A stretch of 9,409 nucleotides of DNA from Akkermansiaceae bacterium (GCA_011524615.1 WTJZ01000148.1:1-9409); one strand, 5' to 3'; counted from the first letter of the stretch, positions 1 through 6,198 are shown. Translations and numbers: made by a program. Notes: generated by a model from the sequence alone, not told the origin.

Positions 1-1099
1 TGTACTTCATGGATGAGCGGTCATCTAGTACCTCAAAGGAATAAGTCGTCTCCTCCGTAGGCAGCTGGAAGATGCCTCCGAGGCATTCGTCTAGCCCCGA
101 GAGCTGCTCTTCGATCAAGTAGCGGACTCCTCGAGAGCCTCGATCACTATTGAGCCCTGCTGTACCCGGAATGGTATTGTCGAGTTGGGGAGTGTCGAGT
201 CCCTTAGGGATCTGCTCGATCATGATGACCAGGTCGTCGAGGTCCGTACCGTCTACCTTATCCTCGAACGCGAGTACAACGGCATTCTCTCTCTCGACAG
301 GGAACTTAGAGGCGACCAGTTTCGTATTATTCGGGTTCAGCGAGGAATCTTGGTATAGAGCGGTAGATCCTACTCCAGCACCATCTTGGATGATGAAAAA
401 GCGGAGATCTGTACCCTGCGGGAGTAGACCTAGGCTGGCTTTGGATCCTTGCTCGAGTGGCGCGTCTGGGCCAGTGGCGACGTCATTCCAGATGATGACA
501 CCACCGGACTCCTCTGATTGGTTGTCGTCATACCAGACGAGAGAATTTCGGAGAGAGGCTCCATCGTAGAGGAGGGTGATGATGACCTCGGAGTCTTGGG
601 CGAGGGTGAAGTCTTGAGCGTTAAAGCCTACGTACTGGGGGCTAGGGGCACCGTCTAAGTAATAGTTGGATTTGATATCTGCCCAGATCGTACGAGCGTC
701 TTTATAGGCCTTTTCGATCGTTCTATGCGTATTGATCTTAGTGATTCCGCCTTCTCCTACGGTAATAAACAGGTCAGCGGAGGTCTCGAACTCTCCATCA
801 GTCGCAATATAACGAAGAGTGTATGTACCAGGGAGAGAGAAGTTAAAGTCGTATGTCCCAGAGATGGGGCTGCTTTGCGTGATCGCACTGAGCGTTCCAG
901 ACAGGATGTCCCAGGAGCAGTTCTTATTACCATCTAGCGGGAGGCCATCATCATCTACTACGGGAGTGATTCGGACTTCAGTCTCACTCTGTATAATGAT
1001 AGCAGAGGGAGGGAAGCTGACAGTAGGGGATACATTTTCTGAGTACGCCGACATGGACATACTGGAAACCAACATCATAGGCACAAGATGGTTTTTCAT
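1..1099 (-). CDS. Secreted Ig-like / DUF4114-like domain protein, C-terminus cut by window edge
   Basis: I translated this frame by hand. It stays open for 366 codons from the ATG at 1099 to the left edge, so the C-terminus is missing. Residues 1-20 look like a short signal peptide: a Lys near the start, a Met/Leu/Val/Ser-rich core, and possible cleavage near the ALA or SER at 18-20. Residues about 25-115 resemble an Ig-like/PKD-like beta-sandwich that ends in the typical run GTYTLRYIATDGEFE. Residues about 125-298 contain RNSLVWYD (184-191) and LAFEDKVDGTDLDDLV (276-291). The latter matches the acidic LAFED-x-D-x-D-D signature of DUF4114 domains, which occur in surface or PEP-CTERM-type exported proteins. 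AGGA lies 6 bases before the ATG. Function is unknown; a cell-surface or extracellular structural or adhesive role is inference. The rest of the gene could carry a sorting signal. Confidence 0.8.
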   Translation of the reverse strand, partial: MKNHLVPMMLVSSMSMSAYSENVSPTVSFPPSAIIIQSETEVRITPVVDDDGLPLDGNKNCSWDILSGTLSAITQSSPISGTYDFNFSLPGTYTLRYIATDGEFETSADLFITVGEGGITKINTHRTIEKAYKDARTIWADIKSNYYLDGAPSPQYVGFNAQDFTLAQDSEVIITLLYDGASLRNSLVWYDDNQSEESGGVIIWNDVATGPDAPLEQGSKASLGLLPQGTDLRFFIIQDGAGVGSTALYQDSSLNPNNTKLVASKFPVERENAVVLAFEDKVDGTDLDDLVIMIEQIPKGLDTPQLDNTIPGTAGLNSDRGSRGVRYLIEEQLSGLDECLGGIFQLPTEETTYSFEVLDDRSSMKY

Positions 1100-1150
1100 G
1101 GTTTCCTAAGTATGTCATGGATTTTTATTTTTGAATACCTAAAAATATAA

Positions 1151-1175
1151 TAATATTTATTTAAATTTAATATTA
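1151..1175. repeat. AT-only inverted repeat between the RimK fusion and the surface protein gene
   Basis: The 86-base gap 1100-1185 is very AT-rich. It contains a 7-bp inverted repeat, TAATATT at 1151-1157 and AATATTA at 1169-1175, with an 11-base AT-only spacer. No promoter of the form seen elsewhere in the window is visible. The element could be a weak terminator for the upstream gene, an AT-rich promoter region for the surface protein, or chance in AT-rich DNA. Confidence 0.3.
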
Positions 1176-1185
1176 GTTATCTTTA

Positions 1186-2565
1186 TTAGTCTTCAGGGCT
1201 CCATTTTAACTTTTTCTCGATAGCCTGAATCATCATGCTGGCGATGTCCTTACCGGTAGCTGATTCGACGCCTTCGAGACCAGGAGAGGAGTTGACCTCA
1301 AGCAGTAGAGGGCCACGTTGTGAGCGGATGATGTCTACACCTGCGACGCTGAGACCGAAGAGTTTAGCCGCTTTGATCGCGACTTGTTTTTCTTCTGCGG
1401 TTGGAGTGACCTTTTTGGCGGATCCTCCTCGATGGAGATTGGCTCGGAATTCTCCTGGAGCAGCACTACGTTCGATGGTGGAGACGACTCGGTTATTAAT
1501 GACGAAGAGTCGGAGATCCTTCCCCTGAGCTTCTTTAATGAATTCTTGGACGAGGAAGTTGGCCTTGAGAGACTTAAAGGCTCCGATCACACTTTCGGCT
1601 GCCTTCTTAGTCTCGGCGAGTACGACGCCTTTTCCTTGAGTCCCTTCTAGGAGCTTTACGATGAGAGGTGCGCCTCCCACGAGGGTGATGAGTTCCTCCG
1701 TTTCTTGGGGAGAGTCTGCAAATCCAGTAGTGGGAATATCGATGCCACCCGTGAAGAGGCTCTGTAGAGAGAGCAGTTTATCTCTCGATTGGCGGATAGA
1801 GTTGGCGTCATTGAGAGAGAAGATGCCGAGGTTCGTGAATTGTCGGATGAGTGCACAACCGTAGAAGGTCATCGCGGGCTTGATCCTAGGGATGATAGCG
1901 TCGAGATCGTTTAGTGATTTGCCCCCACGGTAGAGTACGGCTGGAGAGGCGGCATCGAGCTTCATATAGCATTGCTTGACATTGAGGAACTCGATTTGGT
2001 GGCCTCTCATTTCTCCCGCCTCAATGATACGTTGGTTACTGTAGAGTGCAGGATTACTCGCAAGTACGCCAATCTTTAGACCTGATTGAGCCGGTTCATT
2101 TCTTTGATAGAGTGTTGCGATCTCATGATCATCATAGCTGCGTTGGCAGAAGCTTAATGATGGGTCGACGAGAGCTCGGCCAGAGAGAGCCTCTCTACCC
2201 AATAGCATCCTGTATCCCATGGAGTCTCGGTTAGTGAGAGTTAGTTCGATTTCCCAAGAATGATCTCCAAGCCCCATGGTAGCCTTTACAACGAAGCGTT
2301 TTTCCTTTTCTCCATTTGAACTTTTGATGATTCGGCGGTCGATGATCGGGAGCTCACATGGAATGGAGATCTTTCCGTCGTTTTGAAGAGGGTTCATCTC
2401 AAAGGAGACCCACGCTTGGCCCAGTCTGGAGAATTGTTTAATATTATAGGCATGAATCGAGGAGGTTTTCGCCCCCGAATCTACTCGTGCCTTAATCGCT
2501 GGAATACCAATAGTGCTGAGGGAGCACCACTCTTCACAACCTACAATCAATTTGTTATCACTCAT
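1186..2565 (-). CDS. rimK: Fusion protein: N-terminal RimB-like retropepsin domain plus RimK ribosomal protein S6--L-glutamate ligase
   Basis: The 459-residue protein has two parts. Residues about 5-140 match the putative ATP-dependent zinc protease / RimB family (PF05618-type, retropepsin fold): VGCEEWCSL at 8-16, the catalytic-type Asp motif VDSGAKTSSIHA at 28-39 (Asp29), and LLGREAL at 121-127. Residues about 163-451 align closely with E. coli RimK (about 300 residues). Landmarks are the N-terminal KIGVLAS, IPRIKPAMTFYG at 225-236, the ATP-grasp lysine and glycine loop at 304-313, LVQEFIKEAQGKDLR at 338-352 and the metal-binding LLEVNSSPG at 421-429 (Glu423, Asn425). RimK adds glutamate residues to the C-terminus of ribosomal protein S6. 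In Pseudomonas a separate RimB protease counteracts RimK. A single chain could therefore both add and trim, which is inference. The start lacks a good Shine-Dalgarno sequence but agrees with the family N-terminus. The protein is probably cytosolic. Confidence 0.9.
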   Translation of the reverse strand: MSDNKLIVGCEEWCSLSTIGIPAIKARVDSGAKTSSIHAYNIKQFSRLGQAWVSFEMNPLQNDGKISIPCELPIIDRRIIKSSNGEKEKRFVVKATMGLGDHSWEIELTLTNRDSMGYRMLLGREALSGRALVDPSLSFCQRSYDDHEIATLYQRNEPAQSGLKIGVLASNPALYSNQRIIEAGEMRGHQIEFLNVKQCYMKLDAASPAVLYRGGKSLNDLDAIIPRIKPAMTFYGCALIRQFTNLGIFSLNDANSIRQSRDKLLSLQSLFTGGIDIPTTGFADSPQETEELITLVGGAPLIVKLLEGTQGKGVVLAETKKAAESVIGAFKSLKANFLVQEFIKEAQGKDLRLFVINNRVVSTIERSAAPGEFRANLHRGGSAKKVTPTAEEKQVAIKAAKLFGLSVAGVDIIRSQRGPLLLEVNSSPGLEGVESATGKDIASMMIQAIEKKLKWSPED

Positions 2566-2620
2566 TAACGTAATCTTATGTCGCCATGAGTGATAGTGAA
2601 TGGCTCAGAGCTTGTCTCGC

Positions 2621-2641
2621 TCAATTTGCAAGACAAATTGA
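2621..2641. repeat. 8-bp inverted repeat between yicC and the rimK fusion
   Basis: TCAATTTG (2621-2628) and CAAATTGA (2634-2641) are separated by 5 bases. The repeat lies 47 bases past the yicC stop and 56 bases before the rimK-fusion start, reading on the minus strand. No uridine run follows on that strand, so it is not a typical Rho-independent terminator. It could be an attenuator, an mRNA-stabilising hairpin or an operator. The rest of 2566-2687 shows nothing I recognise. Confidence 0.4.
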
Positions 2642-2687
2642 AAATATTGTAAGAAAATTATTTTTAGGCTCTGTGTAGAGTGATCCT

Positions 2688-3557
2688 TTACTCTGCGTTT
2701 TGGATTTGTTCCCGGATCTTTTCGACCTCTGTTTTACCCGTGACGACGAGGTGAGCGAGGGAAGCATTATTAGCCTTAGATCCGATGGTGTTGAGTTCAC
2801 GGTTGAGTTCTTGGCAGAGGAAGTCTAGAGAGCGACCAATTGGTTCGTCCTTACGGAGGTACTCGTAGAACTTATCAAGATGAGAGCGGAACCGGGTGAT
2901 CTCCTCTGAGATGTCTGAGCGGTCGGCAAAGAGGGCAACCTCCTTAATGATGCGTTCGTCTTCATGTAAGTTCTCTAGACCTAGGTTCGCCTCTTGGAGC
3001 TTGGTAATTAGACTAGCGCGGTAGTGGTCGAGAATGAGGGGGGATTGAGAGCTAATGTCCCCTAAGAGTTGCTCGAGGGTTGCGAGACGTTGTTGACAAT
3101 CGGTAAGGAGGTCCGCGCCCTCTCGTCGGCGCATCTCCAGTAATCCCGTGAGAGCGCGATGAATTGCCTCCTTGATCGTAGGGATGATCTCCTCAGGATC
3201 GATCTCAGTAGTGACAAAGATCCCTGGAATCTGTAGAAAGTCGTTAACAGAAGGGAGTAGTGGGCGGTCGAGCGTTGCGGAGAGGGCCTGGAATTGAGCC
3301 TCCAGTCTCTGGACCTTTACAATATCGATTTCCTCTGCATCGCCAGAGAGGTGTGTGATAGAGATTTGGCAATTGACGCGTCCTCGAGAGATTTGACTGA
3401 GGATGAGTTTGCGGAGAGGGGCCTCGTATTCCGAGAGGCTTCGCGGGAGGTTCATAGAGACTTCACTCTGCTTACGGTTCACCGCTGAGAGCTCTACTGA
3501 CACGGAGTGTGTCGCATTACTACTCTCACCCCTGCCAAATCCTGTCATTGAATTCAT
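2688..3557 (-). CDS. yicC: YicC family endoribonuclease
   Basis: The 289-residue protein has the usual YicC length (E. coli about 287) and both hallmark ends. The N-terminus is MNSMTGFGRG, where the family has M-x-SMTGFGR, so the first ATG is the right start. RSLSEYEAPLRKLILSQISRGR at about 39-60 is cut here to its key residues: conserved Glu43, Arg49 and the RGR at 58-60. The C-terminal DUF1732-type part holds EEITRFRSHLDKF at 218-230, GRSLDFLCQELNREL at 241-255, NTIGSKANNA at 256-265 and EKIREQIQNAE at 279-289. YicC proteins are oligomeric cytosolic RNases; E. coli YicC has been linked to turnover of small RNAs. The gene lies 122 bases upstream of the RimK fusion on the same strand. No strong ribosome binding site is seen. 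The identification is firm; the RNA targets here are unknown. Confidence 0.93.
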   Translation of the reverse strand: MNSMTGFGRGESSNATHSVSVELSAVNRKQSEVSMNLPRSLSEYEAPLRKLILSQISRGRVNCQISITHLSGDAEEIDIVKVQRLEAQFQALSATLDRPLLPSVNDFLQIPGIFVTTEIDPEEIIPTIKEAIHRALTGLLEMRRREGADLLTDCQQRLATLEQLLGDISSQSPLILDHYRASLITKLQEANLGLENLHEDERIIKEVALFADRSDISEEITRFRSHLDKFYEYLRKDEPIGRSLDFLCQELNRELNTIGSKANNASLAHLVVTGKTEVEKIREQIQNAE

Positions 3558-3579
3558 AGATTCAGTGAAAAGGATGAGG

Positions 3580-3607
3580 GTAATACAGATCGAGGAAAAA
3601 GTGTCTA
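3580..3607 (-). promoter_or_regulatory. Possible yicC promoter
   Basis: On the minus strand TAGACA (3602-3607), a 16-base spacer and TATTAC (3580-3585) lie 22 bases before the yicC ATG. The 16-base spacer is the same as in the two clearer promoters of this window, but both hexamers are imperfect. Confidence 0.3.
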
Positions 3608-3838
3608 AACATTCAGAGAAGGTTCAGATTCGTAAAGGTATTATTGAGAGACAGATTATCCAAGAGGGAGCTGGCTCCTCAATAATTCGATTTTTTCTCA
3701 CTAGGTCTTGGTCGATCTCTGTAAATAGTGAGAGGGAGTGAAGGAGTGGCTGGCATCCTCTTGGGTAGTGTGACCTATATAGCGTAAGGGATGAGCACAT
3801 TGTAGATCACCTCTAGATCGCGAAATATGAGGGAATTG

Positions 3839-3856
3839 AAAAAAAGTGATTTTTTT
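3839..3856 (+). promoter_or_regulatory. A7-GTGA-T7 inverted repeat upstream of the tRNA promoter
   Basis: Seven A (3839-3845), GTGA and seven T (3850-3856) form a perfect inverted repeat ending 12 bases before the -35 box of tRNA-Leu. A- and T-tracts here suit an UP element or intrinsic DNA bend that boosts stable-RNA transcription. A terminator role is less likely, since no gene ends just upstream. Confidence 0.35.
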
Positions 3857-3868
3857 AGTGAAGAGAGC

Positions 3869-3896
3869 TTGACATTCTGAATTCTGCGGTTATAGT
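3869..3896 (+). promoter_or_regulatory. Promoter of tRNA-Leu
   Basis: A perfect -35 TTGACA (3869-3874), a 16-base spacer and -10 TATAGT (3891-3896, five of six matches to TATAAT) predict a start near 3903, about 15 bases before the mature tRNA 5' end. The tRNA is therefore probably transcribed alone. Confidence 0.8.
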
Positions 3897-3917
3897 GTCC
3901 TTCCACGAAACAGAAAA

Positions 3918-4005
3918 GCTCGGGTGGCGGAATTGGTAGACGCGCCAGACTAAGGATCTGGTGGCCATTGCGGCCGTGGGGGTTCGACTCCCCCCTCGAG
4001 CACCA
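3918..4005 (+). tRNA. tRNA-Leu, anticodon AAG, CCA encoded
   Basis: I folded this by hand. The acceptor stem GCTCGGG (3918-3924) pairs with CTCGAGC (3995-4001) with one G-U pair. Discriminator A is at 4002 and the CCA end is genome-encoded at 4003-4005. The D stem is GCG/CGC (3927-3929, 3941-3943). The anticodon stem CCAGA/TCTGG (3945-3949, 3957-3961) encloses the 7-base loop CTAAGGA, which puts anticodon AAG at 3952-3954. A class II variable arm has stem GGCC/GGCC (3963-3966, 3972-3975), as expected for Leu. The T stem is GGGGG/CCCCC around TTCGACT. The long variable arm and A73 fit leucine. AAG reads CTT directly; after deamination of A34 to inosine it would also read CTC and CTA. An A at position 34 is unusual in bacteria outside tRNA-Arg(ACG). 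It has its own promoter and terminator. Confidence 0.95.
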
Positions 4006-4016
4006 TTTCGTAAATT

Positions 4017-4040
4017 GCCCTGATTATTCAGGGCTTTTTT
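4017..4040 (+). terminator. Rho-independent terminator of tRNA-Leu
   Basis: A perfect 7-bp stem, GCCCTGA (4017-4023) with TCAGGGC (4028-4034), has loop TTAT and is followed by six T (4035-4040). It lies 11 bases after the tRNA CCA end. Confidence 0.9.
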
Positions 4041-4320
4041 AGTTTTACGAGATAGCGTCAGCTTATACAATTCTGTAGTGTGATAAATGGCTCAGCAACA
4101 CCTCAACAGATGTTATCAGGCATTGGGGTTGGCCAGCAATCAGTGTATCCTCATACCGCCTCTGGTCTCTAGTGAGGAAATGGAGTTCATCGATGGGCGG
4201 ATTTCATTGGTGATCCTAACCATACGCCTAAGGGGTGCCTCTTGATCGCTTCAGGAACAAAGGCCTTCCTCCGACTCATACTACTATCTAGACGCCCCGA
4301 TTGGGACTGCAACGGATGTG

Positions 4321-4350
4321 AACTGCGAAAACACACGAAATGACACGAAA
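4321..4350 (+). repeat. Three-unit 10-bp repeat, each unit ending in CGAAA
   Basis: The three consecutive 10-mers AACTGCGAAA, ACACACGAAA and TGACACGAAA each end in CGAAA, giving an exact 10-base period, about one helical turn. I recall similar strings of cACGAAA-type units in intergenic DNA of unrelated bacteria, but could not check this. Function is unknown. Confidence 0.5.
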
Positions 4351-4423
4351 GCGCTCTATAGACGAAGGTATATTTTCAATCTTACATCTTAAAATTTGCA
4401 ATCCCCCAGGCCTATTTACAAGA

Positions 4424-4453
4424 ATACAGAGAGAGGGGAGCCTCTCTCTGTAT
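4424..4453. terminator. 13-bp perfect inverted repeat, likely transcription end or mRNA 3' hairpin of lpxD
   Basis: ATACAGAGAGAGG (4424-4436) and CCTCTCTCTGTAT (4441-4453) pair perfectly around a 4-base spacer. The repeat lies 56 bases past the lpxD stop on the minus strand. No T-run follows on either strand, so classical Rho-independent termination is doubtful; protection of the mRNA 3' end is an alternative. Confidence 0.5.
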
Positions 4454-4470
4454 GTGTACTGCTTTAATAT

Positions 4471-4496
4471 TCTATCGCGATGTGAATCGTGATAGA
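4471..4496. repeat. 11-bp inverted repeat just past lpxD
   Basis: TCTATCGCGAT (4471-4481) and ATCGTGATAGA (4486-4496) flank GTGA. As plus-strand RNA it pairs fully, with one G-U and a GNRA-type GUGA loop; as minus-strand RNA it has one A-C mismatch. It starts 13 bases after the lpxD stop. It could serve termination or RNA stability. Confidence 0.45.
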
Positions 4497-4508
4497 GGGC
4501 ACAACAGG

Positions 4509-5552
4509 CTATGCCTGCTCTAGCTCAGCGATCTTGGCTTCGAGAGCTTTGATACGGTCGAGCATTTTTGGTAAGCGGTTGACGAGAGCCTGAGACTTAC
4601 GACTATCCGCGATAGGGCGTGCAGGGGTGCCTTGATAGTACCCTGGGGTACTCATGTTCTTGGCGAGGCCTGACTGTCCTGCGACGACGACTCCTTGTCC
4701 TACACGGAGGTGTCCTGCGATACCTCCTTGGGCCCCTACGGTGACGAACTGCTCCGTGATGGTGCTCCCTGCGATGCCAGATTGTGCGACGATGAGATTA
4801 TGCGCTCCTAGGACGACATTATGTGCGATCTGTACGAGGTTATCGATCTTCGTTCCCTCGGAGATGACGGTCTTACCAAAGCGGGCGCGGTCGATGGTCG
4901 AATTGGCGCCGATCTCGACCCAGTCCTCGATGACAACATTGCCGATCTGAGGGATCTTCTTGTGACGTCCATCTACGAGCTCGAACCCGAAGCCATCTGA
5001 ACCGATGACGCATCCTGGTTGGAGTATGACATGAGAGCCGATAATACACTTCTCACGTACGGTGACATTAGGATAGATGATGGTGTTTTCTCCTACCGTG
5101 ACATCATCACAGAGGACGGCGCCAGGGTGGATGATCGATCCATTCCCAATCGTGACATTATTTCCGATGGATGCACCAGGGAGGATTGCGACTTGATCCG
5201 AGTCAAAGTGAGCGGAAGGAGATACGAAGGCCTTTGGCGAGACTCCCATCTCTTCTGATGATTGGCTCTCCGCAAAGTGGTTAATGATCTCAGAGAAGGC
5301 GAGCGTGGGGTTCTCTACGTGGATGATGCCCACACCTTCTGGAGCTTCCTTCAGGATAGGGGGCGCGAGGACGAGACCTGACTTAGTCTGGAGGAAGTCA
5401 TTGTAGTACTTCTCATTACCGAGGAAGGAGACCTCATGGGCTTCAGCTTCCGCGAGAGAGTTGATCCCAGAGAAGGAGGCATCTGTAGAAACGAAAAGAT
5501 CGCCTCCGACTAGGGTGGCGATCTCTTGCGCAGAAAGAGTAGATGTACTCAT
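4509..5552 (-). CDS. lpxD: UDP-3-O-(3-hydroxyacyl)glucosamine N-acyltransferase
   Basis: LpxD transfers a 3-hydroxyacyl chain from acyl carrier protein to UDP-3-O-acylglucosamine, the third step of lipid A synthesis, in the cytosol. From the chosen ATG at 5552 the protein has 347 residues (E. coli 341). The N-terminus MSTSTLSAQEIATLVGG is family-like and begins the uridine-binding domain. The middle carries many left-handed beta-helix hexapeptide repeats (about 112-300), and IAHNVVLG holds the catalytic-type histidine, His244. GFGFELVDGRHKKIPQIG is at about 187-204. The C-terminus is a short coiled coil (about 323-347). The frame stays open to an ATG at 5603, but that start would add 17 non-homologous residues and overlap skp. 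Neither start has a clear Shine-Dalgarno sequence. The gene lies 25 bases after skp, so the pair is probably one operon. Confidence 0.95.
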   Translation of the reverse strand: MSTSTLSAQEIATLVGGDLFVSTDASFSGINSLAEAEAHEVSFLGNEKYYNDFLQTKSGLVLAPPILKEAPEGVGIIHVENPTLAFSEIINHFAESQSSEEMGVSPKAFVSPSAHFDSDQVAILPGASIGNNVTIGNGSIIHPGAVLCDDVTVGENTIIYPNVTVREKCIIGSHVILQPGCVIGSDGFGFELVDGRHKKIPQIGNVVIEDWVEIGANSTIDRARFGKTVISEGTKIDNLVQIAHNVVLGAHNLIVAQSGIAGSTITEQFVTVGAQGGIAGHLRVGQGVVVAGQSGLAKNMSTPGYYQGTPARPIADSRKSQALVNRLPKMLDRIKALEAKIAELEQA

Positions 5553-5577
5553 CTGATTGTTGTAATAATGAGAGGGA

Positions 5578-6156
5578 TTACTTAGCAGGAGCGCTTTCCG
5601 CAAGTTTTGCTGAGAGTTGCTCTGTGATGTCTACAGCGTCCTTTGAGTAGAGGAGGAATGGAACTTGGTTGCCACCTACTGCGGTCTTGTTGAAGACGTA
5701 GTCGTATGCGTCAGCCTTTGATGCCGCGAGGATTACTTCGTTAAGCTCGTCGAGGATGATCTTCATGTCGTCACGTGTCTTCTCCATGAGTGCTGCGTTA
5801 CGGCGCTCGAGGAACTCACGACGCTCACGGTCGAGTGCGATACCTTCTTGCTTTGTTTCTTCGAATGATTTGACGAGTTCCATTTTCTTCGCTTCACCGA
5901 GGCTAGGATCGTCGATCTTCTTACGGATGTCTTGGATCTTGTCTTGGAGCGTACGGATCTTCTCAAGGCGCTCTTCGTTTTCTTTTTGGACACGAGCACG
6001 CTCTACGTTGATCTCTTTTTGTGTCTCTTCTGTCTTGTAGTAGCCTTCGAAGAGTTTGTTCATGTCAACGGTAGCTATCTTGAGTTCAGCGTGAGCGACT
6101 GACGCTACGGAGAATCCGATAAGCGCGATTGATTTAATTGCTTTGGTGAAATTCAT
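5578..6156 (-). CDS. skp: Skp/OmpH family periplasmic chaperone
   Basis: The 192-residue protein begins with a clear signal peptide: Lys5 and Lys8, a hydrophobic core at 9-20 and cleavage after AHA at 21-23. The mature chain opens with the family motif LKIATVDMNKLFEGYYKT (25-42), followed by a long charged helical coiled coil (about 40-125) rich in Glu, Lys and Arg, which forms the tentacles of Skp. A C-terminal strand region (about 150-180) includes DYVFNKTAVGGNQVPFLLYS, the end strand typical of OmpH. Skp trimers hold unfolded outer-membrane proteins in the periplasm and deliver them to the BAM complex. It is longer than E. coli Skp (161). It is the first gene of the skp-lpxD pair; bamA, often just upstream, is absent here, as panC diverges instead. 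A purine run AAAGAG abuts the ATG. Confidence 0.92.
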   Translation of the reverse strand: MNFTKAIKSIALIGFSVASVAHAELKIATVDMNKLFEGYYKTEETQKEINVERARVQKENEERLEKIRTLQDKIQDIRKKIDDPSLGEAKKMELVKSFEETKQEGIALDRERREFLERRNAALMEKTRDDMKIILDELNEVILAASKADAYDYVFNKTAVGGNQVPFLLYSKDAVDITEQLSAKLAESAPAK

Positions 6157-6181
6157 CTCTTTGTATGTGTAGACATTTGAA

Positions 6182-6198
6182 TAGCGTAGTCAACGCTA
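6182..6198 (-). promoter_or_regulatory. TAGCGT/ACGCTA inverted repeat overlapping a possible skp -35 box
   Basis: A 6-bp inverted repeat, TAGCGT (6182-6187) and ACGCTA (6193-6198), has a 5-base spacer. On the minus strand it overlaps TTGACT (6188-6193), followed after 16 bases by the poor -10 TACACA (6166-6171). If this promoter is used, the skp leader would be only a few bases long. It may be an operator, or chance. Confidence 0.3.

Larger units (their letters stand above)
3558..3868. other. Intergenic region between yicC and the tRNA-Leu promoter
   Basis: About 310 bases separate the divergent yicC and tRNA genes. I see a weak promoter candidate for yicC at 3580-3607 and an A7/T7 element at 3839-3856. 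Positions 3608-3838 hold nothing I can assign; the plus-strand open frame ending at 3741 mainly runs antisense to yicC and has no gene-like start. Confidence 0.6.
4041..4508. other. Intergenic region between tRNA-Leu and the 3' end of lpxD
   Basis: About 470 bases without a confident gene. A short plus-strand frame of 52 codons (ATG at 4087, stop 4243-4245) has no ribosome binding site. An overlapping plus-strand frame opens just after an in-frame TGA ahead of 4170 and runs to the TGA at 4340-4342. Together they could be a decayed frameshifted gene, but short frames of this size also arise by chance. The right part holds a 10-bp-period repeat (4321-4350) and two inverted repeats (4424-4453, 4471-4496). 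Confidence 0.6.

Noticed and set aside
150..1109. Several plus-strand open frames opposite the surface protein gene
   Set aside because: They lie antisense to a continuous minus-strand frame of 366 codons with signal peptide and domain motifs; their peptides show no family features.
1235..1864. Plus-strand open frames opposite the rimK fusion
   Set aside because: Shadows of a strongly recognised minus-strand gene.
3403..3741. Plus-strand open frame of 112 codons
   Set aside because: Half lies antisense to yicC, and the rest has no start signal, motif or gene-like composition.
3855..4070. Minus-strand open frame of 71 codons over the tRNA
   Set aside because: It is antisense to the tRNA-Leu; the GARGGSRTPT-type peptide is a known artefact of translating tRNA genes backwards.
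5553..5603. Longer lpxD with ATG at 5603
   Set aside because: Adds 17 residues not typical of LpxD and overlaps the skp 3' end; the ATG at 5552 begins the family N-terminus.
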